This document shows positions 1 to 10,645 of a stretch of DNA of 64,000 bases, in pieces; the first letter of the stretch is position 1; the number at the start of each line of letters is the position of its first letter. The translations under genes were made by a program, and so were the position numbers. Source of the DNA: Alphaproteobacteria bacterium (GTDB lineage Bacteria > Pseudomonadota > Alphaproteobacteria > Micavibrionales > Micavibrionaceae); contig JAJFGR010000007.1 of assembly GCA_021776025.1 (NCBI GenBank), positions 248,001-312,000 of the forward strand. Reading direction: 5' to 3'. The notes under the pieces were generated by a model. That model was not told where the DNA came from, did not search any database, and saw nothing but the letters and a program-made list of their open reading frames with translations.

Positions 1-639
1 TCGATAGAGCGGCGCAAAATGTTGCTCTTTATGGGCGCAGAATTGGTACTAACTCCGGCGGAAACCGGGATGAAAGGTGCGATTGAACGGGCGGGGCAGC
101 TGATCGAGGAGCACGAAGATTCCTTTATGCCCGGGCAGTTTGATAACCCGGCCAATCCGCAAATTCACCGTGAGACAACGGCGCTGGAGATTTGGGATGA
201 TACGGGCGGTAAGGTTGATGTTTTGGTTTCCGGCGTGGGAACTGGCGGAACGATTACCGGTGTTTCACAAGTTTTGAAGCAAAAAAATCCAGAGTTTAAA
301 ACCTATGCTGTTGAGCCGGAAGAAAGCCCGGTGATTTCGGGCGGCGAGCCGGGGCCGCACAAAATTCAAGGGATTGGGCCCGGGTTTATTCCGGGTAATC
401 TGGATATGAAATTGATTGATGCCACGGTGAAGATCAACAGTGAAACAGCGATTGAGACGGCGCGTGAAATTGCGCGTTTGGAAGGTATTCCATGCGGCAT
501 TTCCTCTGGAGCGGCGATGGCGGCGGCGAAGGCTGTGGCGCAAATGCCCGAAAGCAAGGGCAAGCAGATTGTGGTGATTATTCCTTCGATTGCCGAGCGT
601 TATATTTCAACAGCGCTGTTTGATAATCTAGAATCTTAA
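1..639 (+). CDS. cysK: Cysteine synthase A (O-acetylserine sulfhydrylase), 5' truncated
   Basis: Makes L-cysteine from O-acetylserine and sulfide, using PLP, in the cytoplasm. The frame is open from base 1 (it starts SIERRK and runs into the Met at 19), so the N-terminal third, with the PLP lysine, lies upstream of the window. What remains has the PLP phosphate loop GVGTGGTITG at about residues 77-86 of the fragment and the SSGAA segment near the C-terminus that contacts the pyridine nitrogen, as in CysK. The sequence just before the C-terminus, IPSIAERYIST, resembles the usual LPDTGERYLST but lacks the glycine. The stop overlaps the stop of the small leftward gene by 3-4 bases. Family is certain; CysK rather than CysM is inferred from overall similarity. 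Confidence 0.93.
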   Translation, partial: SIERRKMLLFMGAELVLTPAETGMKGAIERAGQLIEEHEDSFMPGQFDNPANPQIHRETTALEIWDDTGGKVDVLVSGVGTGGTITGVSQVLKQKNPEFKTYAVEPEESPVISGGEPGPHKIQGIGPGFIPGNLDMKLIDATVKINSETAIETAREIARLEGIPCGISSGAAMAAAKAVAQMPESKGKQIVVIIPSIAERYISTALFDNLES

Positions 640-890
640 TTGTGGTTGTTGCCTTCAACGATGACAACGATGGGTGAGGATTCTTGTTGCCCCCTCATCA
701 TTTGAAGGCCTGTCATGGCCATGCCTGTGCCTGCTGCAAACCATTGGCCAGTTAATCCCGAAAGATCGCCGCTGGCAAGGCGGATGGCGTCAATAGAGGC
801 GACACCGATACCCGCAGCGGCAAGAAAAGCGCCGGTCGCTTTTTGCGTGCCTTGCTCTTTAAATGCATTGAAAAAGTTTTTAATACCCAT
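636..890 (-). CDS. Small hypothetical protein with one hydrophobic segment
   Basis: Encodes 84 residues of no family I recognise. Residues 18-37 (TGAFLAAAGIGVASIDAI and on) are Ala/Gly/Ile-rich, and a second moderately hydrophobic stretch lies around residues 48-63 (GQWFAAGTGMAMTGLQM), so it may be a small inner-membrane protein with one or two passes. It is convergent with cysK and its stop overlaps the cysK stop. No clear Shine-Dalgarno sequence precedes the ATG. A TTAA-N7-TTAA site lies 24 bp upstream of its start. The opposite-strand frame is shorter and looks less protein-like. Confidence 0.5.
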   Translation of the reverse strand: MGIKNFFNAFKEQGTQKATGAFLAAAGIGVASIDAIRLASGDLSGLTGQWFAAGTGMAMTGLQMMRGQQESSPIVVIVEGNNHN

Positions 891-913
891 GGCTTAAGGG
901 TATGGGGAGAATC

Positions 914-928
914 TTAACAAACAGTTAA
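914..928. promoter_or_regulatory. CtrA-type site TTAA-N7-TTAA
   Basis: TTAACAAACAGTTAA matches the full alphaproteobacterial CtrA recognition consensus (TTAA-N7-TTAA) and extends to an inverted repeat CTTAAC/GTTAAG at 913-929. It lies in the 178-bp gap between the leftward gene starting at 890 and the rightward gene starting at 1069, so either could be the target. CtrA control is an inference from the motif alone. Confidence 0.5.
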
Positions 929-1068
929 GAAGTTTTTTAAGCGTGTTTCTTGGCTTTATTGTCATCGATGCCAGATTTCTCCTGCAAAATACGGGAGTTA
1001 GGCTTTTTTGTTGCAAGTGGATAAGGTTTAATATATGCAATTCCCATAATTGATTTATGGAGGAGACT

Positions 1069-1473
1069 ATGCGGACAATTGAAAACTTGCTTGGAGACGT
1101 TACTTTAGAGCAATTCCAAGATGTAACTGAGCAAGAACAAATGAAATTGGAAGCTAAAACTGGCAAAACATGTGGTGTTTTTGCAGAATTCTTCGGCGCT
1201 GATGTTTCTGTTAACTCTGACAACCCATTAACAGGTGTAAACGGAGACGCCAACCCTGAGCTTAGGAAGAAATTTATGATACATTCAGGGGATATGTTTT
1301 TGCTAAAGAAGAAAGACTGGGACAGGGTTGAAAGTGGCATAGCTACAATAACCCCTATAGAAAAATCTGATGGAGAAAAGGTTATCGTTCAGCATATAAA
1401 GACGTTACCACAGAAGATGCAGGTGTTTGCTTATAATGTTGATGAAGGTTTCATCGTGGATGGTTTAGGTTAA
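1069..1473 (+). CDS. Hypothetical protein, 134 aa
   Basis: No family recognised. The start at 1069 is preferred over the in-frame ATG at 1057 because GGAGGAG at 1059-1065 sits just upstream of it and would lie inside the longer reading. The product is mixed alpha/beta in character, soluble, acidic at the N-terminus, with one Cys near residue 35 and no signal peptide or membrane segment. A motif FGADVSVNSDNPLTGVNGDA is followed by a lysine-rich stretch. It stands alone, with a CtrA-type site about 140 bp upstream and a weak AT-rich hairpin just after its stop. Codon use is more AT-rich than in neighbouring housekeeping genes. A 148-residue frame on the other strand over 894-1340 is rejected as a shadow. 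Confidence 0.6.
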   Translation: MRTIENLLGDVTLEQFQDVTEQEQMKLEAKTGKTCGVFAEFFGADVSVNSDNPLTGVNGDANPELRKKFMIHSGDMFLLKKKDWDRVESGIATITPIEKSDGEKVIVQHIKTLPQKMQVFAYNVDEGFIVDGLG

Positions 1474-1485
1474 GCTAAGCCCTAT

Positions 1486-1505
1486 AACTTAATACTTAAG
1501 TTTTT
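1486..1505 (+). terminator. Weak AT-rich hairpin with short T run
   Basis: AACTTAA-TAC-TTAAGTT followed by TTT lies directly after the stop of the 134-aa gene. The 7-bp stem has one G:C pair, so it would be a weak terminator at best. Confidence 0.3.
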
Positions 1506-1515
1506 ACTCTATCTC

Positions 1516-2694
<1,179 letters not shown>

Positions 2695-2796
2695 TTATAG
2701 CGTAAATAACTATGTAGAATACAACCTTTGGTTGGTGTAATATTGCAAATGTTAAATATTCTTTCTGTGTGTCTGTTTCATCAAAAAGGATAAGAT

Positions 2797-3150
2797 ATGA
2801 ATGAGCTTATTGATCGAAGTTCTTTGGGGGAGTTGAAAAATTTTATTCAGGATAAGTTTCCCTATGTTGTTGAAACCTATCTTACGAATGCTTCCACTTA
2901 TGTTGACTCTATTCAGAAAGGCGCAGCTGATAATGACTGGAAGGTTGTTGTTGATGCCGCGCATCCGTTGAAATCTTCTAGCGGGAATTTGGGTCTTATG
3001 GCACTGCATGAGTTATGTGAGGATATTGAGCAGGCGGGGAATGAAGTGATTGGTGGAGAGAGAAATGCTCACGATATAGTGCCATTGATTGAAAAAATTG
3101 GCGGATTATACGCAGAATCCTCGGTTTTGTTGAAAGCCGAAGTCGATTAA
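2797..3150 (+). CDS. Stand-alone histidine phosphotransfer (HPt) domain protein
   Basis: A 117-residue, all-helical HPt protein. The motif [13 protein letters not shown] at about residues 51-63 holds the phospho-accepting His followed by Lys and Ser/Gly, the pattern of HPt domains (H-x-L-K-x-S-S/A). Such proteins shuttle phosphoryl groups between a hybrid kinase receiver and a response regulator. No hybrid kinase lies in this window: both histidine kinases here lack a receiver domain. The start is supported by AAAAAGGATAAG just upstream. The stop overlaps the mutS stop by 4 bases in convergent orientation. Confidence 0.8.
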   Translation: MNELIDRSSLGELKNFIQDKFPYVVETYLTNASTYVDSIQKGAADNDWKVVVDAAHPLKSSSGNLGLMALHELCEDIEQAGNEVIGGERNAHDIVPLIEKIGGLYAESSVLLKAEVD

Positions 3151-5837
3151 TTTTTTTCTGAATTTATCATAGATTTTAGAGCGTAGAGCGCATCGAGCGC
3201 TTCGCGTGGGCTGAGCGCGTCGGGGTTTATGTCTTCGAGTTGCTGTAGCGCCGGTGAGGGGGTGAACGCAGCTGGTGCGCTGTCTTGCATTGAAAAGAGT
3301 GGGAGATCGTCGGCGAGTCGCGCGAGGTTACCGGATTGTTCACCGGTTTGAAGCATTTCAAGAATGGTTCCCGCCCGGGTGATGACGGCCTCTGGCAGGC
3401 CGGCGAGCTTGGCGACATGGATGCCGTAGGAACGATCAGCGGCGCCTTCATCGACGCTATGTAGGAAGACAATATCGCCTTTCCATTCCTTGACCTGCAT
3501 AGAGTGGCAGGAGAGCTGCGCGAGTTTGCTCGTGAGCGCGGTGAGTTCGTGGTAGTGGGTGGCAAATAGGGCGCGGCATTTATTGATGTCATGTAAGTGT
3601 TCAACGCAGGCCCAGGCGATCGATAGGCCATCGAAGGTTGCGGTGCCGCGACCGATTTCATCAAGGATGACGAGGGATTTTTCGGTGGCTTGATTAAGGA
3701 TGGTGGCGGTTTCAACCATTTCGACCATGAAGGTGGAGCGGCCACGGGCAAGATCGTCTGAGGCGCCGACGCGGCTGAAAACTCTATCGATGATGCTGAT
3801 ATGGGCTTTTTTTGCGGGCACGTATGAGCCGGTTTGGGCAAGGATGGCGATGAGCGCGTTTTGTCGCAGATATGTGGATTTACCGGCCATGTTGGGGCCG
3901 GTGAGCAGCCAGAGATGGTTTTCGGGCATCAGCGCACAATCGTTGGGGACGAAGCTTTCTTGGCTGGTTTGCAGGGCAGCTTCGACGACCGGGTGGCGGC
4001 CGTCTGTGATATCGAAGGCCAGTGATTGGTCGAGGACGGGCCGGGTGTAATTTTGATCAACGGCGAGTTGGGCAAGGGCGGCAGCCATATCGAGGGTGGA
4101 GATAGCGCCGGCGCGGATGCCGATTTCTTCTGACATAGCAGTGCATTCGGCAACGAGTTCATCGAAGATTTCAAGTTCAATGGCGAGGGATTTTTCACCA
4201 GCGGAGGAAATGTCGCGTTCAAGCTCGGCGAGTTCGGTGGTGGTGAAGCGCACGGCATTGGCCATGGTTTGTCGGTGGATGTAGGGGCTATCGGCTTGAT
4301 CTTTGATTGTCATCATCTTATCGCCGTGCTTGGCGGTGACTTCAATGAAATAGCCCAAGACATTGTTAAATTTAATTTTAAGGGCGTCGATGGAGGTGTC
4401 TTTTTGGTATTTGGATTGTAGTCCGGCGATGAGGCGGCGGGATTTATCCTTTAGAGTTTTGAGCTCGTCGAGTTTTTTGAAATAGCCTTCGGCGATAAAG
4501 CCGCCATCACGGGTGAGCATGGGTGGTTCGGCTTCCAATGCTTGGGTGAGTTTGTCCTGGAGGGCGGCGGTGAGGGGCTCGTTTTTGAGTGCATCAAGCA
4601 GATCACCGAGCACCGTTTTTGTATCTTTGTGGGATTGCAGCGCGGCGCGGATGATCTCTATTTGCGTCAAGCCGTCACGGATCATTGTGAGATCGCGCGG
4701 GCCGCCGCGCCCGACAGAAAGACGCGACAGGCTACGTTCCATATCCGGCATTTCTTTGAGTTGTCCACGCAGTAAATCACGCATAGGTGCATCGTTGGTG
4801 AAGTGCTCCACGCGGTTCAGACGCACGGCGATTTTATCGAGGTTTGTGAGTGGAGCCGAGAGGCAGGATTGGAGCAGCCTCGCACCGGGGCCGGTGATGG
4901 TGCGGTCGATGGTGGCGAGGAGTGAGCCTTTGCGTTCACCGGTTTGGGTGCGGATGATCTCTAAATTACGACGGGTGGCAGCGTCGATTTCCATGGACGC
5001 GCCGGAAGCCATTTGGGTTGGTTTTTCGAGGTAAGGGATTTTGCCGATTTGGGTGCGCTCGATATAATCGATCAGCGCGCCGGCCGCTGCGACTTCGGCG
5101 CGGGAGAAGGCGCCGAAGCTTTCGAGGGTGCCAACGCCAAAGATGCGCTCGAGCTTTTTCTGGGCATTTTGGCTGTCGAATAATGAGGGGGCTTGCGGGC
5201 TGAGGCGATCATCGGGACCCAAAGTTTCGCTCAGGGTTTCGGGGATGACGATTTCACGCGGGTTGATCCGCTCTAGCGCGGTTTGCAGACCATCCTTCAA
5301 AACAGGTTGAACCGTAAATGACCCAGTTGAAAGTTCTGCCCAAGCGATGCCGTATTGCCCGCCGACTTCGGCAAGGGCGCTGAGGTAGTTGTTTTCGCGG
5401 GCGTTTAGAAGTGAGTCTTCGGTGAGGGTGCCTTGCGTAACAACGCGCACCACGTCACGGTTCACCAGCGATTTTGATGTGGGCTGTCCTTCGGCCTTGG
5501 CGCGAGCTTTTGCTTCTTCAGGTGTTTCAGTTTGCTCGCAGATTGCTACTTTGAATCCGGCGCGGATCAGCTTGGCCAGATACGGTTCACAGGCGTGGAA
5601 CGGGACGCCGCACATGGGGATATCTGTGCCGTCAGACTTGCCGCGTTTGGTGAGGGTGATGTCGAGGGTTTCGGAAGCTTTGATCGCGTCATCATGGAAG
5701 AGTTCAAAGAAGTCGCCCATGCGGTAGAAGAGTAGAGCATCGGGGTAGCGCTCCTTGATCGCCATATATTGCGCCATCATTGGCGTATGGCCATCGGCCA
5801 GAAATTCATCTGGTGTTTTTAACGCTAAGTTACCCAT
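3147..5837 (-). CDS. mutS: DNA mismatch repair protein MutS
   Basis: Recognises mismatched bases and small loops and starts methyl- or nick-directed repair with MutL. At 896 residues it is full length. The N-terminal mismatch-recognition motif [11 protein letters not shown] (Phe-x-Glu wedge) lies at about residues 37-47. The C-terminal ABC-type ATPase has Walker [10 protein letters not shown] near residue 645, a Walker [11 protein letters not shown] about 75 residues later, and FATHYHEL. A Ser/Pro/Ala-rich linker precedes the C-terminal dimerisation segment. Upstream on the same strand lie dut and coaBC, 51 bp away. No strong Shine-Dalgarno sequence is visible before the ATG. Confidence 0.97.
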   Translation of the reverse strand: MGNLALKTPDEFLADGHTPMMAQYMAIKERYPDALLFYRMGDFFELFHDDAIKASETLDITLTKRGKSDGTDIPMCGVPFHACEPYLAKLIRAGFKVAICEQTETPEEAKARAKAEGQPTSKSLVNRDVVRVVTQGTLTEDSLLNARENNYLSALAEVGGQYGIAWAELSTGSFTVQPVLKDGLQTALERINPREIVIPETLSETLGPDDRLSPQAPSLFDSQNAQKKLERIFGVGTLESFGAFSRAEVAAAGALIDYIERTQIGKIPYLEKPTQMASGASMEIDAATRRNLEIIRTQTGERKGSLLATIDRTITGPGARLLQSCLSAPLTNLDKIAVRLNRVEHFTNDAPMRDLLRGQLKEMPDMERSLSRLSVGRGGPRDLTMIRDGLTQIEIIRAALQSHKDTKTVLGDLLDALKNEPLTAALQDKLTQALEAEPPMLTRDGGFIAEGYFKKLDELKTLKDKSRRLIAGLQSKYQKDTSIDALKIKFNNVLGYFIEVTAKHGDKMMTIKDQADSPYIHRQTMANAVRFTTTELAELERDISSAGEKSLAIELEIFDELVAECTAMSEEIGIRAGAISTLDMAAALAQLAVDQNYTRPVLDQSLAFDITDGRHPVVEAALQTSQESFVPNDCALMPENHLWLLTGPNMAGKSTYLRQNALIAILAQTGSYVPAKKAHISIIDRVFSRVGASDDLARGRSTFMVEMVETATILNQATEKSLVILDEIGRGTATFDGLSIAWACVEHLHDINKCRALFATHYHELTALTSKLAQLSCHSMQVKEWKGDIVFLHSVDEGAADRSYGIHVAKLAGLPEAVITRAGTILEMLQTGEQSGNLARLADDLPLFSMQDSAPAAFTPSPALQQLEDINPDALSPREALDALYALKSMINSEKN

Positions 5838-5888
5838 AAGAGGGATGATAGAGGATTGAGTGGTATTTTTGGAAGGGGAAAGTTTGGT

Positions 5889-6347
5889 TTATCCCGTGGA
5901 TGTGCCGGTTGAGCCGACGCCGCCTTCGCCGCGCTCGGTTTCTTCGAGGCTTTCAACGACATCCCATTCAACATGTTCGAATTTTTCGACCACCATCTGG
6001 GCGATGCGCATGCCGCGTTCAATTGTGAAGGGTTCTTTACCGTGATTGATGAGGATGACTTTGATTTCACCGCGGTAATCCGCATCGATGGTGCCGGGGG
6101 TGTTGAGAACGGTAACGCCGTGTTTGACAGCAAGGCCGGAGCGGGGGCGGATTTGCGCTTCGTGCCCTTCAGGTAGGCTGATAGACAGGCCAGTGGGGAC
6201 AAGGGCACGGTCGCCTGGTGCAATCTCAAGGGCTTCTTCCAAAGCGGCTGTGAGGTCCATGCCGGCGGATTTTTCCGTCGCGTAGGTTGGGAGCTGTAGG
6301 CCTACGGCGTGTTCCAGTGGCATTAATTTGACTTTAACTTCACTCAT
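5889..6347 (-). CDS. dut: Deoxyuridine 5'-triphosphate nucleotidohydrolase (dUTPase)
   Basis: Hydrolyses dUTP to dUMP and PPi, keeping uracil out of DNA and feeding dTMP synthesis. I choose the 152-residue start at 6347, where ATGA overlaps the coaBC stop; the longer open frame reaching 6440 adds a non-family N-terminus inside coaBC. The five trimeric dUTPase motifs are present: [24 protein letters not shown] (catalytic Asp), RIAQMV, and the flexible glycine-rich arm [10 protein letters not shown]. The arm has Val where the family usually has the Phe that stacks on the uracil. Cotranslated with coaBC. Confidence 0.95.
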   Translation of the reverse strand: MSEVKVKLMPLEHAVGLQLPTYATEKSAGMDLTAALEEALEIAPGDRALVPTGLSISLPEGHEAQIRPRSGLAVKHGVTVLNTPGTIDADYRGEIKVILINHGKEPFTIERGMRIAQMVVEKFEHVEWDVVESLEETERGEGGVGSTGTSTG

Positions 6348-7576
6348 TCGGCGGCGTCCTGAACCTTCGGTTGTTCTAAATGGTTTGTAATCTCTTCGGC
6401 AAGTTTGGTGGCAACGGCTTGTTTGCTCATTGGTCTCCAATCCTGAGTATCTGAAGACGTTATAAGATAGACATGATTCTGGTCTTCGCCAAAGATTTTT
6501 TTATCGTCTTGGCCCACGAGGTTGGCGAGAAGCCAGTCGCAATTTTTACGGGCGAGTTTCGCAGCGGCGTTTTCAGTCAAGTTTTCAGTTTCAGCGGCGA
6601 AGCCGATGACGAGCTGTGGGCGTTGTTTATGGCTTGCCAGTGTTTTGAGGATATCTGGGTTTTCTTTGAGGGCGATGGCTGGTGGGGTTTCATCGCCGCG
6701 TTTTTTGATTTTGTGATCGGCGTTTTGAGTGGGTGCCCAGTCACTGACGGCGGCAGCGCATACGGCGATATTTGCGGGCAGGGCGCTTTCGCAGGCTTTG
6801 AGCATTTCGGCTGCCGTTTCAACGTGGATTGTGTTGACGCCAGCGGGGTCAGGCAGTGCAACGGGGCCGCTGATAAGGGTGACGTCGGCGCCGAATTTAT
6901 GTAGTGCACTAGCGATGGCGTGGCCTTGCTTGCCGGAAGAGCGGTTGGAGATGAAGCGCACTGGGTCGAGCGGTTCTAGCGTTGGGCCGGAGGTTACGAG
7001 GGCTTTATAGCCTTCAAGCGGCTTTTCGAAAAAAAAAGCGTTGATAGCGGCGAAGATGTCTTCGGGCTCGCTCATGCGGCCCATGCCATGCTCGCCGCAG
7101 GCCATGTCGCCTTCGGTTGGGCCGATGGTTTCGATGCCGCGAGCTTGCAGGGCTGTGATGTTGTCTTGTGTGGCCGGGTTATTCCACATCATGTGGTTCA
7201 TGGCCGGAGCGATGAGGATCGGTTTATCGGCGGCCAAAAGTGTGGTGGTGGCGAGGTCTTCGGCATTGCCGTGCACTATTTGCGCGATGATGTTGGCGCT
7301 GGCTGGGGCGACGATGATCAGGTCGGCTTCACGGGACAGGCGGATATGGCCCATTTCGGTTTCGTCTTTAAGCGACCAGAGGTCAGTGTAAACGGTTTCT
7401 TCGGATAGGGCGGCGACACTTAACGGCGTGACAAATTGTTCGCCGCCTTTGGTGAGAATGCAACGTATATGGCCACCGGATTTTTTGATCAGGCGGATGA
7501 GCTCCAAAGATTTATAAGCGGCGATGCCGCCGCTGATGATCAGGAGTGCAGATTTATCTTTAAGAGTTTTGCTCAT
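6344..7576 (-). CDS. coaBC: Bifunctional phosphopantothenoylcysteine decarboxylase / phosphopantothenate--cysteine ligase
   Basis: Catalyses two successive steps of coenzyme A synthesis: CTP-dependent joining of phosphopantothenate to cysteine (CoaB), then FMN-dependent decarboxylation (CoaC). The 410 residues are the normal length. The CoaC half (about 1-190) carries [17 protein letters not shown], the PAMNHMMW motif and the catalytic loop [10 protein letters not shown]. The CoaB half (about 195-400) carries [13 protein letters not shown] and the KIKKRGDE dimer-loop motif. Its stop overlaps the dut start (ATGA), a common coaBC-dut arrangement. A strong terminator for the upstream gene separates it from that gene, so it probably has its own promoter. 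Confidence 0.95.
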   Translation of the reverse strand: MSKTLKDKSALLIISGGIAAYKSLELIRLIKKSGGHIRCILTKGGEQFVTPLSVAALSEETVYTDLWSLKDETEMGHIRLSREADLIIVAPASANIIAQIVHGNAEDLATTTLLAADKPILIAPAMNHMMWNNPATQDNITALQARGIETIGPTEGDMACGEHGMGRMSEPEDIFAAINAFFFEKPLEGYKALVTSGPTLEPLDPVRFISNRSSGKQGHAIASALHKFGADVTLISGPVALPDPAGVNTIHVETAAEMLKACESALPANIAVCAAAVSDWAPTQNADHKIKKRGDETPPAIALKENPDILKTLASHKQRPQLVIGFAAETENLTENAAAKLARKNCDWLLANLVGQDDKKIFGEDQNHVYLITSSDTQDWRPMSKQAVATKLAEEITNHLEQPKVQDAAE

Positions 7577-7591
7577 GGCATTGTTTATAAA

Positions 7592-7620
7592 GAAAAAGCC
7601 CCGCTATTGCTAGCAGGGCC
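7592..7620 (-). terminator. Rho-independent terminator after the 170-aa repeat protein
   Basis: Read leftward: GCCCTGCTA, loop GCAA, TAGCGGGGC, then TTTTT; a 9-bp stem with one mismatch. It lies downstream of the gene at 7661-8173 and just upstream of coaBC, and so insulates the two. Confidence 0.8.
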
Positions 7621-7660
7621 TTTAAACTTTTACTTTAAGAAAAAGGCTTACTTTTAGAGT

Positions 7661-8173
7661 TTACTGGGCAAGCTCTTTTGCTTTTTCGATGATTTCGTCA
7701 CCAGAAGCAGGCTCTGTGCCTTCAACAGCTTCTTCAACAGCATCAGTCGCAGCGTCAGCGGCCTCTGTTGCTTCTTCAGCAGCTTCCGTTGCAGCTTCGG
7801 CTGCTTCAGTTGCTTCAGCAGAAGTTTCTTCTGCTGTTTCGGTCGCGGCTTCTGCGGTTGCGGAGGCTTCCGTAGCTTCTTCAGCGGCTTTAGTTGCCAT
7901 TTCAGCGGCTTCCGTAGCTTCAGTTGCCATTTCAGCAGCGTCTGCCGCAGCTTCTGTTGCCATTTCAGCGGCTTCTGTTGCAGCTTCTGTGATAGAGTTC
8001 ATAGTTGCGGTTGAGCCATCGCCGATTGCTTCGCCAACTTCAGAGCCGGCAGCAGGTTCGATGTAAGATATGTTACCGCTTGTGCCCATGTTGTTATAGA
8101 TTGCGAAGATTGCAACTAGGCCAGCGGCCAGTACAACACCGGAATAAACGATAGATTTTGTAAAGTTGTTCAT
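7661..8173 (-). CDS. Membrane-anchored Ala/Glu/Thr heptad-repeat protein
   Basis: 170 residues of no named family. Residues 6-27 form one transmembrane helix (IVYSGVVLAAGLVAIFAIY) with a short Lys-containing N-terminus, so the rest probably faces the periplasm. After a Gly/Ser-rich spacer, residues about 60-150 are nearly all Ala, Glu and Thr in a 7-residue rhythm (ATEAAEE, AAEMATE variants, about 13 copies), predicted to be a long continuous amphipathic helix or Ala-type coiled coil. The tail EIIEKAKELAQ is again helical. The DNA is correspondingly repetitive (GCTTCTG/CTTCAG units). It is monocistronic, with its own strong terminator. It could be a periplasmic spacer or a stress (LEA-like) protein; neither is shown. 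Confidence 0.8.
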   Translation of the reverse strand: MNNFTKSIVYSGVVLAAGLVAIFAIYNNMGTSGNISYIEPAAGSEVGEAIGDGSTATMNSITEAATEAAEMATEAAADAAEMATEATEAAEMATKAAEEATEASATAEAATETAEETSAEATEAAEAATEAAEEATEAADAATDAVEEAVEGTEPASGDEIIEKAKELAQ

Positions 8174-8315
8174 AGGGGTAGTCCTCTCCTTAGTACTTAA
8201 TATTCATATTATGGATGATGAGCCATACAATTGCGCCTTAGGCCCTTGTCTGTCAATAAAAAATTGTAAGGCTTTGAAAGCGTTTTGTAAAATTATGGCA
8301 AATAAAAGAGCTGTT

Positions 8316-9062
8316 TTAGGCTTTTATGCCGCTATGGATGGCGACGATACCTACAGAAAGGTTTGAAAATGAACAGTTTTTTAGGCCTGCGGCTTCCATG
8401 CGGGCTTGCAAATCTTCCTGTTTGGGGAATTTACGGATGCTTTCGACAAGGTATTGATAACTTTCCTTGTCCTTAGCCACCGCTGCGCCTATGCGAGGGA
8501 TAACGTTATAGGAGTATAGATCGTAGGCTTTGGCGAGGATGGGTTCGCGAACATGAGAGAATTCAAGGCAGAAGAAGCGTCCGCCGGGTTTAAGGACGCG
8601 GGCGGCTTCGCGCAGGGCTTCGTCTATTAATGTGACGTTTCGGAGGCCGAATGCGATGGTATAGACATGGAAGCTGTTATCTTCGAAGGGCAGAGAGGCA
8701 GCGTTGCCGGTGATCCAGTCGAATTCGTCGATCCAGCCTTTGTCGATGGCGCGGTCGCGCCCGACATCGAGCATATTCTGGTTGAGGTCGAAGACGGTGA
8801 TATCGGCGCTGGGGGCTTTTTTCTTGATGCGGAAGGCGATATCGCCGGTGCCGCCAGCAACGTCGAGGAATTTTTGATTTGATTTAGGGCGGATGCGGCG
8901 GACGAAGCTATCTTTCCAGAGGCGGTGTAGACCACCGGACATGAGGTCGTTCATGATGTCGTAATTATCAGCTACAGAATCGAATACGCCGCGGACGAGG
9001 GTGGTTTTCTCCTCGGGGGTGACTTGTTTTTCCCCAAATTGTCTACTTTCCGGGTTTTGCAT
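8316..9062 (-). CDS. ubiE: Ubiquinone/menaquinone biosynthesis C-methyltransferase
   Basis: SAM-dependent C-methylation of the demethoxy-quinol ring in ubiquinone (and, where present, menaquinone) synthesis. 248 residues, the family length. The SAM site DVAGGTGDIAF is at about residues 68-78, and the UbiE signatures FDSVADNYDIMNDLMSGG and FGLRNVT are both present. TAAGGAAAA precedes the ATG. It is divergent from murJ with a 37-bp gap, so the two promoters must overlap or face each other tightly. Confidence 0.95.
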   Translation of the reverse strand: MQNPESRQFGEKQVTPEEKTTLVRGVFDSVADNYDIMNDLMSGGLHRLWKDSFVRRIRPKSNQKFLDVAGGTGDIAFRIKKKAPSADITVFDLNQNMLDVGRDRAIDKGWIDEFDWITGNAASLPFEDNSFHVYTIAFGLRNVTLIDEALREAARVLKPGGRFFCLEFSHVREPILAKAYDLYSYNVIPRIGAAVAKDKESYQYLVESIRKFPKQEDLQARMEAAGLKNCSFSNLSVGIVAIHSGIKA

Positions 9063-9099
9063 ACTGTTTTCCTTACCTCAAGAATGCTATGCGTAACAT

Positions 9100-10644
9100 A
9101 TGAAATTAGCAAAAGCTATGGCGACGGTGGCGGGGTTAACGGGTCTTTCCCGTGTGTTCGGATTTACCCGTGACATACTGACCGCGGCGATATTGGGCGC
9201 GGGGCCGGTTGCGGATGCGTTTTTTGTGGCGCTGAAGTTGCCGAATTTCTTTCGCCGGGTAACGGCGGAAGGCGCGTTCAGCGTCGCGTTTGTACCGATT
9301 TATACCGAAAGTATTGAGAAAGAGGGGCGCGAAGAGGCGGATGCGTTTGCGTCTAACGCTTTTATGGTGATGCTCTCGTGCCTGTCGGTGTTTACGCTGT
9401 TGGCGCTGGCGGGGATGCCGCTGATTATTACGTTGATTGCGCCGGGTTTTGAAAGTGACGGCTTGCGGGAAACTCTGGCGATTGAGCTGAGCCGTATTAC
9501 GTTTCCGTATTTGATGCTGATGTCTTTAACCGCGCTTTTGGGCGGGGTTTTGAATGCGGTGAACCGGTTTGCGCCATTTGCGTTTGCGCCGGTGCTGTTT
9601 AATTTATGCCTTATAAGTGCGCTGCTTTTGAGTGGGCATTTTGAAAGCGTCGGGCATGCGCTGGCCTGTGGGGTGTTGTTTGCCGGGGCTGTTCAGCTTG
9701 TTTGGTTATGTGTCGCGGCGCGGCGGGCGAAAATTCATTTGAAACTGAAGCGGCCGCAATTCAAAGATGAGAAAATACGCCGTGTTTTTAAGTTGATGGG
9801 GCCGGGCGTGATTGGCGCGGGGGTCATGCATATCAATCTGTTTGCGGACATGATTATTGCCTCGTTCTTGGCGGCGGGGTCGATTTCGTATTTGTATTAT
9901 GCCGATCGATTGAACCAGTTGCCTCTTGGTGTTGTTGGGATTGCGGTGGGTGCAGCGCTTTTGCCGATGCTTTCGAAAGCTTTGGCGAAGGGTGATATTG
10001 AGCAGGGGCGCGATTTGTTTAACCGGGCGCTCGAGATGTGTTTGCTGCTTGCTTTGCCTGCTGCGGCGGCTTTGTTTTTCATGTCGAGTGTTTTGGTTAC
10101 AGTGCTTTTTGAGAGGGGTGCGTTTACTTCGGAGGATACTTACTACACATCGAGTGTTTTAATGGCTTACGCTGTGGGATTGCCGGCCTATATCGCGATT
10201 AAAGTGTTCTCGACCGCGCATTGGGCGCGGCAGGATACGACAACACCTGTGAAAATTTCTGTGAAGGCGACGCTGTTTAACATTTTACTCAGTCTTGTGT
10301 TGATCCAATTTATCGGTGTGGTGGGGATTGCATTAGCTACAGGCTTGAGCGGATGGTTGCAATTTGTGATGCATATTCACGCGCTGAAAGGGCATGAAGT
10401 GGCGAGTTTTGATGAACGGCTTAAACGGGCGTTGCCGCGTATTATTTTTAGTGTGATTATAATGGTTGTTTGTTTAATTGTTTTGCAAAATATTTTTTAT
10501 GATTTGATGTGGGTTGAGGGAACTACACAAATTATAGTATTGGCAGGACTTGTTTTAAGCGGTTTGGTTTCATATGGTCTGTCGATATTATTGACTGGCG
10601 CGGTGAAGCCAGAGGTTATAAAGCAATATTTTAAGAAAGCATAA
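9100..10644 (+). CDS. murJ: Lipid II flippase MurJ (MviN)
   Basis: An integral membrane protein of the MOP superfamily that flips lipid II across the inner membrane for peptidoglycan synthesis. 514 residues with about 14 predicted membrane helices. The N-terminal signature is plain: [19 protein letters not shown], then [16 protein letters not shown] and [13 protein letters not shown], with the conserved arginines that line the cavity. The start fits the family. trpS begins 2 bases after its stop, so the two are cotranscribed. Confidence 0.96.
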   Translation: MKLAKAMATVAGLTGLSRVFGFTRDILTAAILGAGPVADAFFVALKLPNFFRRVTAEGAFSVAFVPIYTESIEKEGREEADAFASNAFMVMLSCLSVFTLLALAGMPLIITLIAPGFESDGLRETLAIELSRITFPYLMLMSLTALLGGVLNAVNRFAPFAFAPVLFNLCLISALLLSGHFESVGHALACGVLFAGAVQLVWLCVAARRAKIHLKLKRPQFKDEKIRRVFKLMGPGVIGAGVMHINLFADMIIASFLAAGSISYLYYADRLNQLPLGVVGIAVGAALLPMLSKALAKGDIEQGRDLFNRALEMCLLLALPAAAALFFMSSVLVTVLFERGAFTSEDTYYTSSVLMAYAVGLPAYIAIKVFSTAHWARQDTTTPVKISVKATLFNILLSLVLIQFIGVVGIALATGLSGWLQFVMHIHALKGHEVASFDERLKRALPRIIFSVIIMVVCLIVLQNIFYDLMWVEGTTQIIVLAGLVLSGLVSYGLSILLTGAVKPEVIKQYFKKA

Positions 10645-10645
10645 G

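Noticed and set aside
894-1340. 148-residue frame on the minus strand opposite the 134-aa gene
   Set aside because: The plus-strand frame has a clear Shine-Dalgarno sequence and a more protein-like composition; this one has no ribosome site and reads as a shadow.
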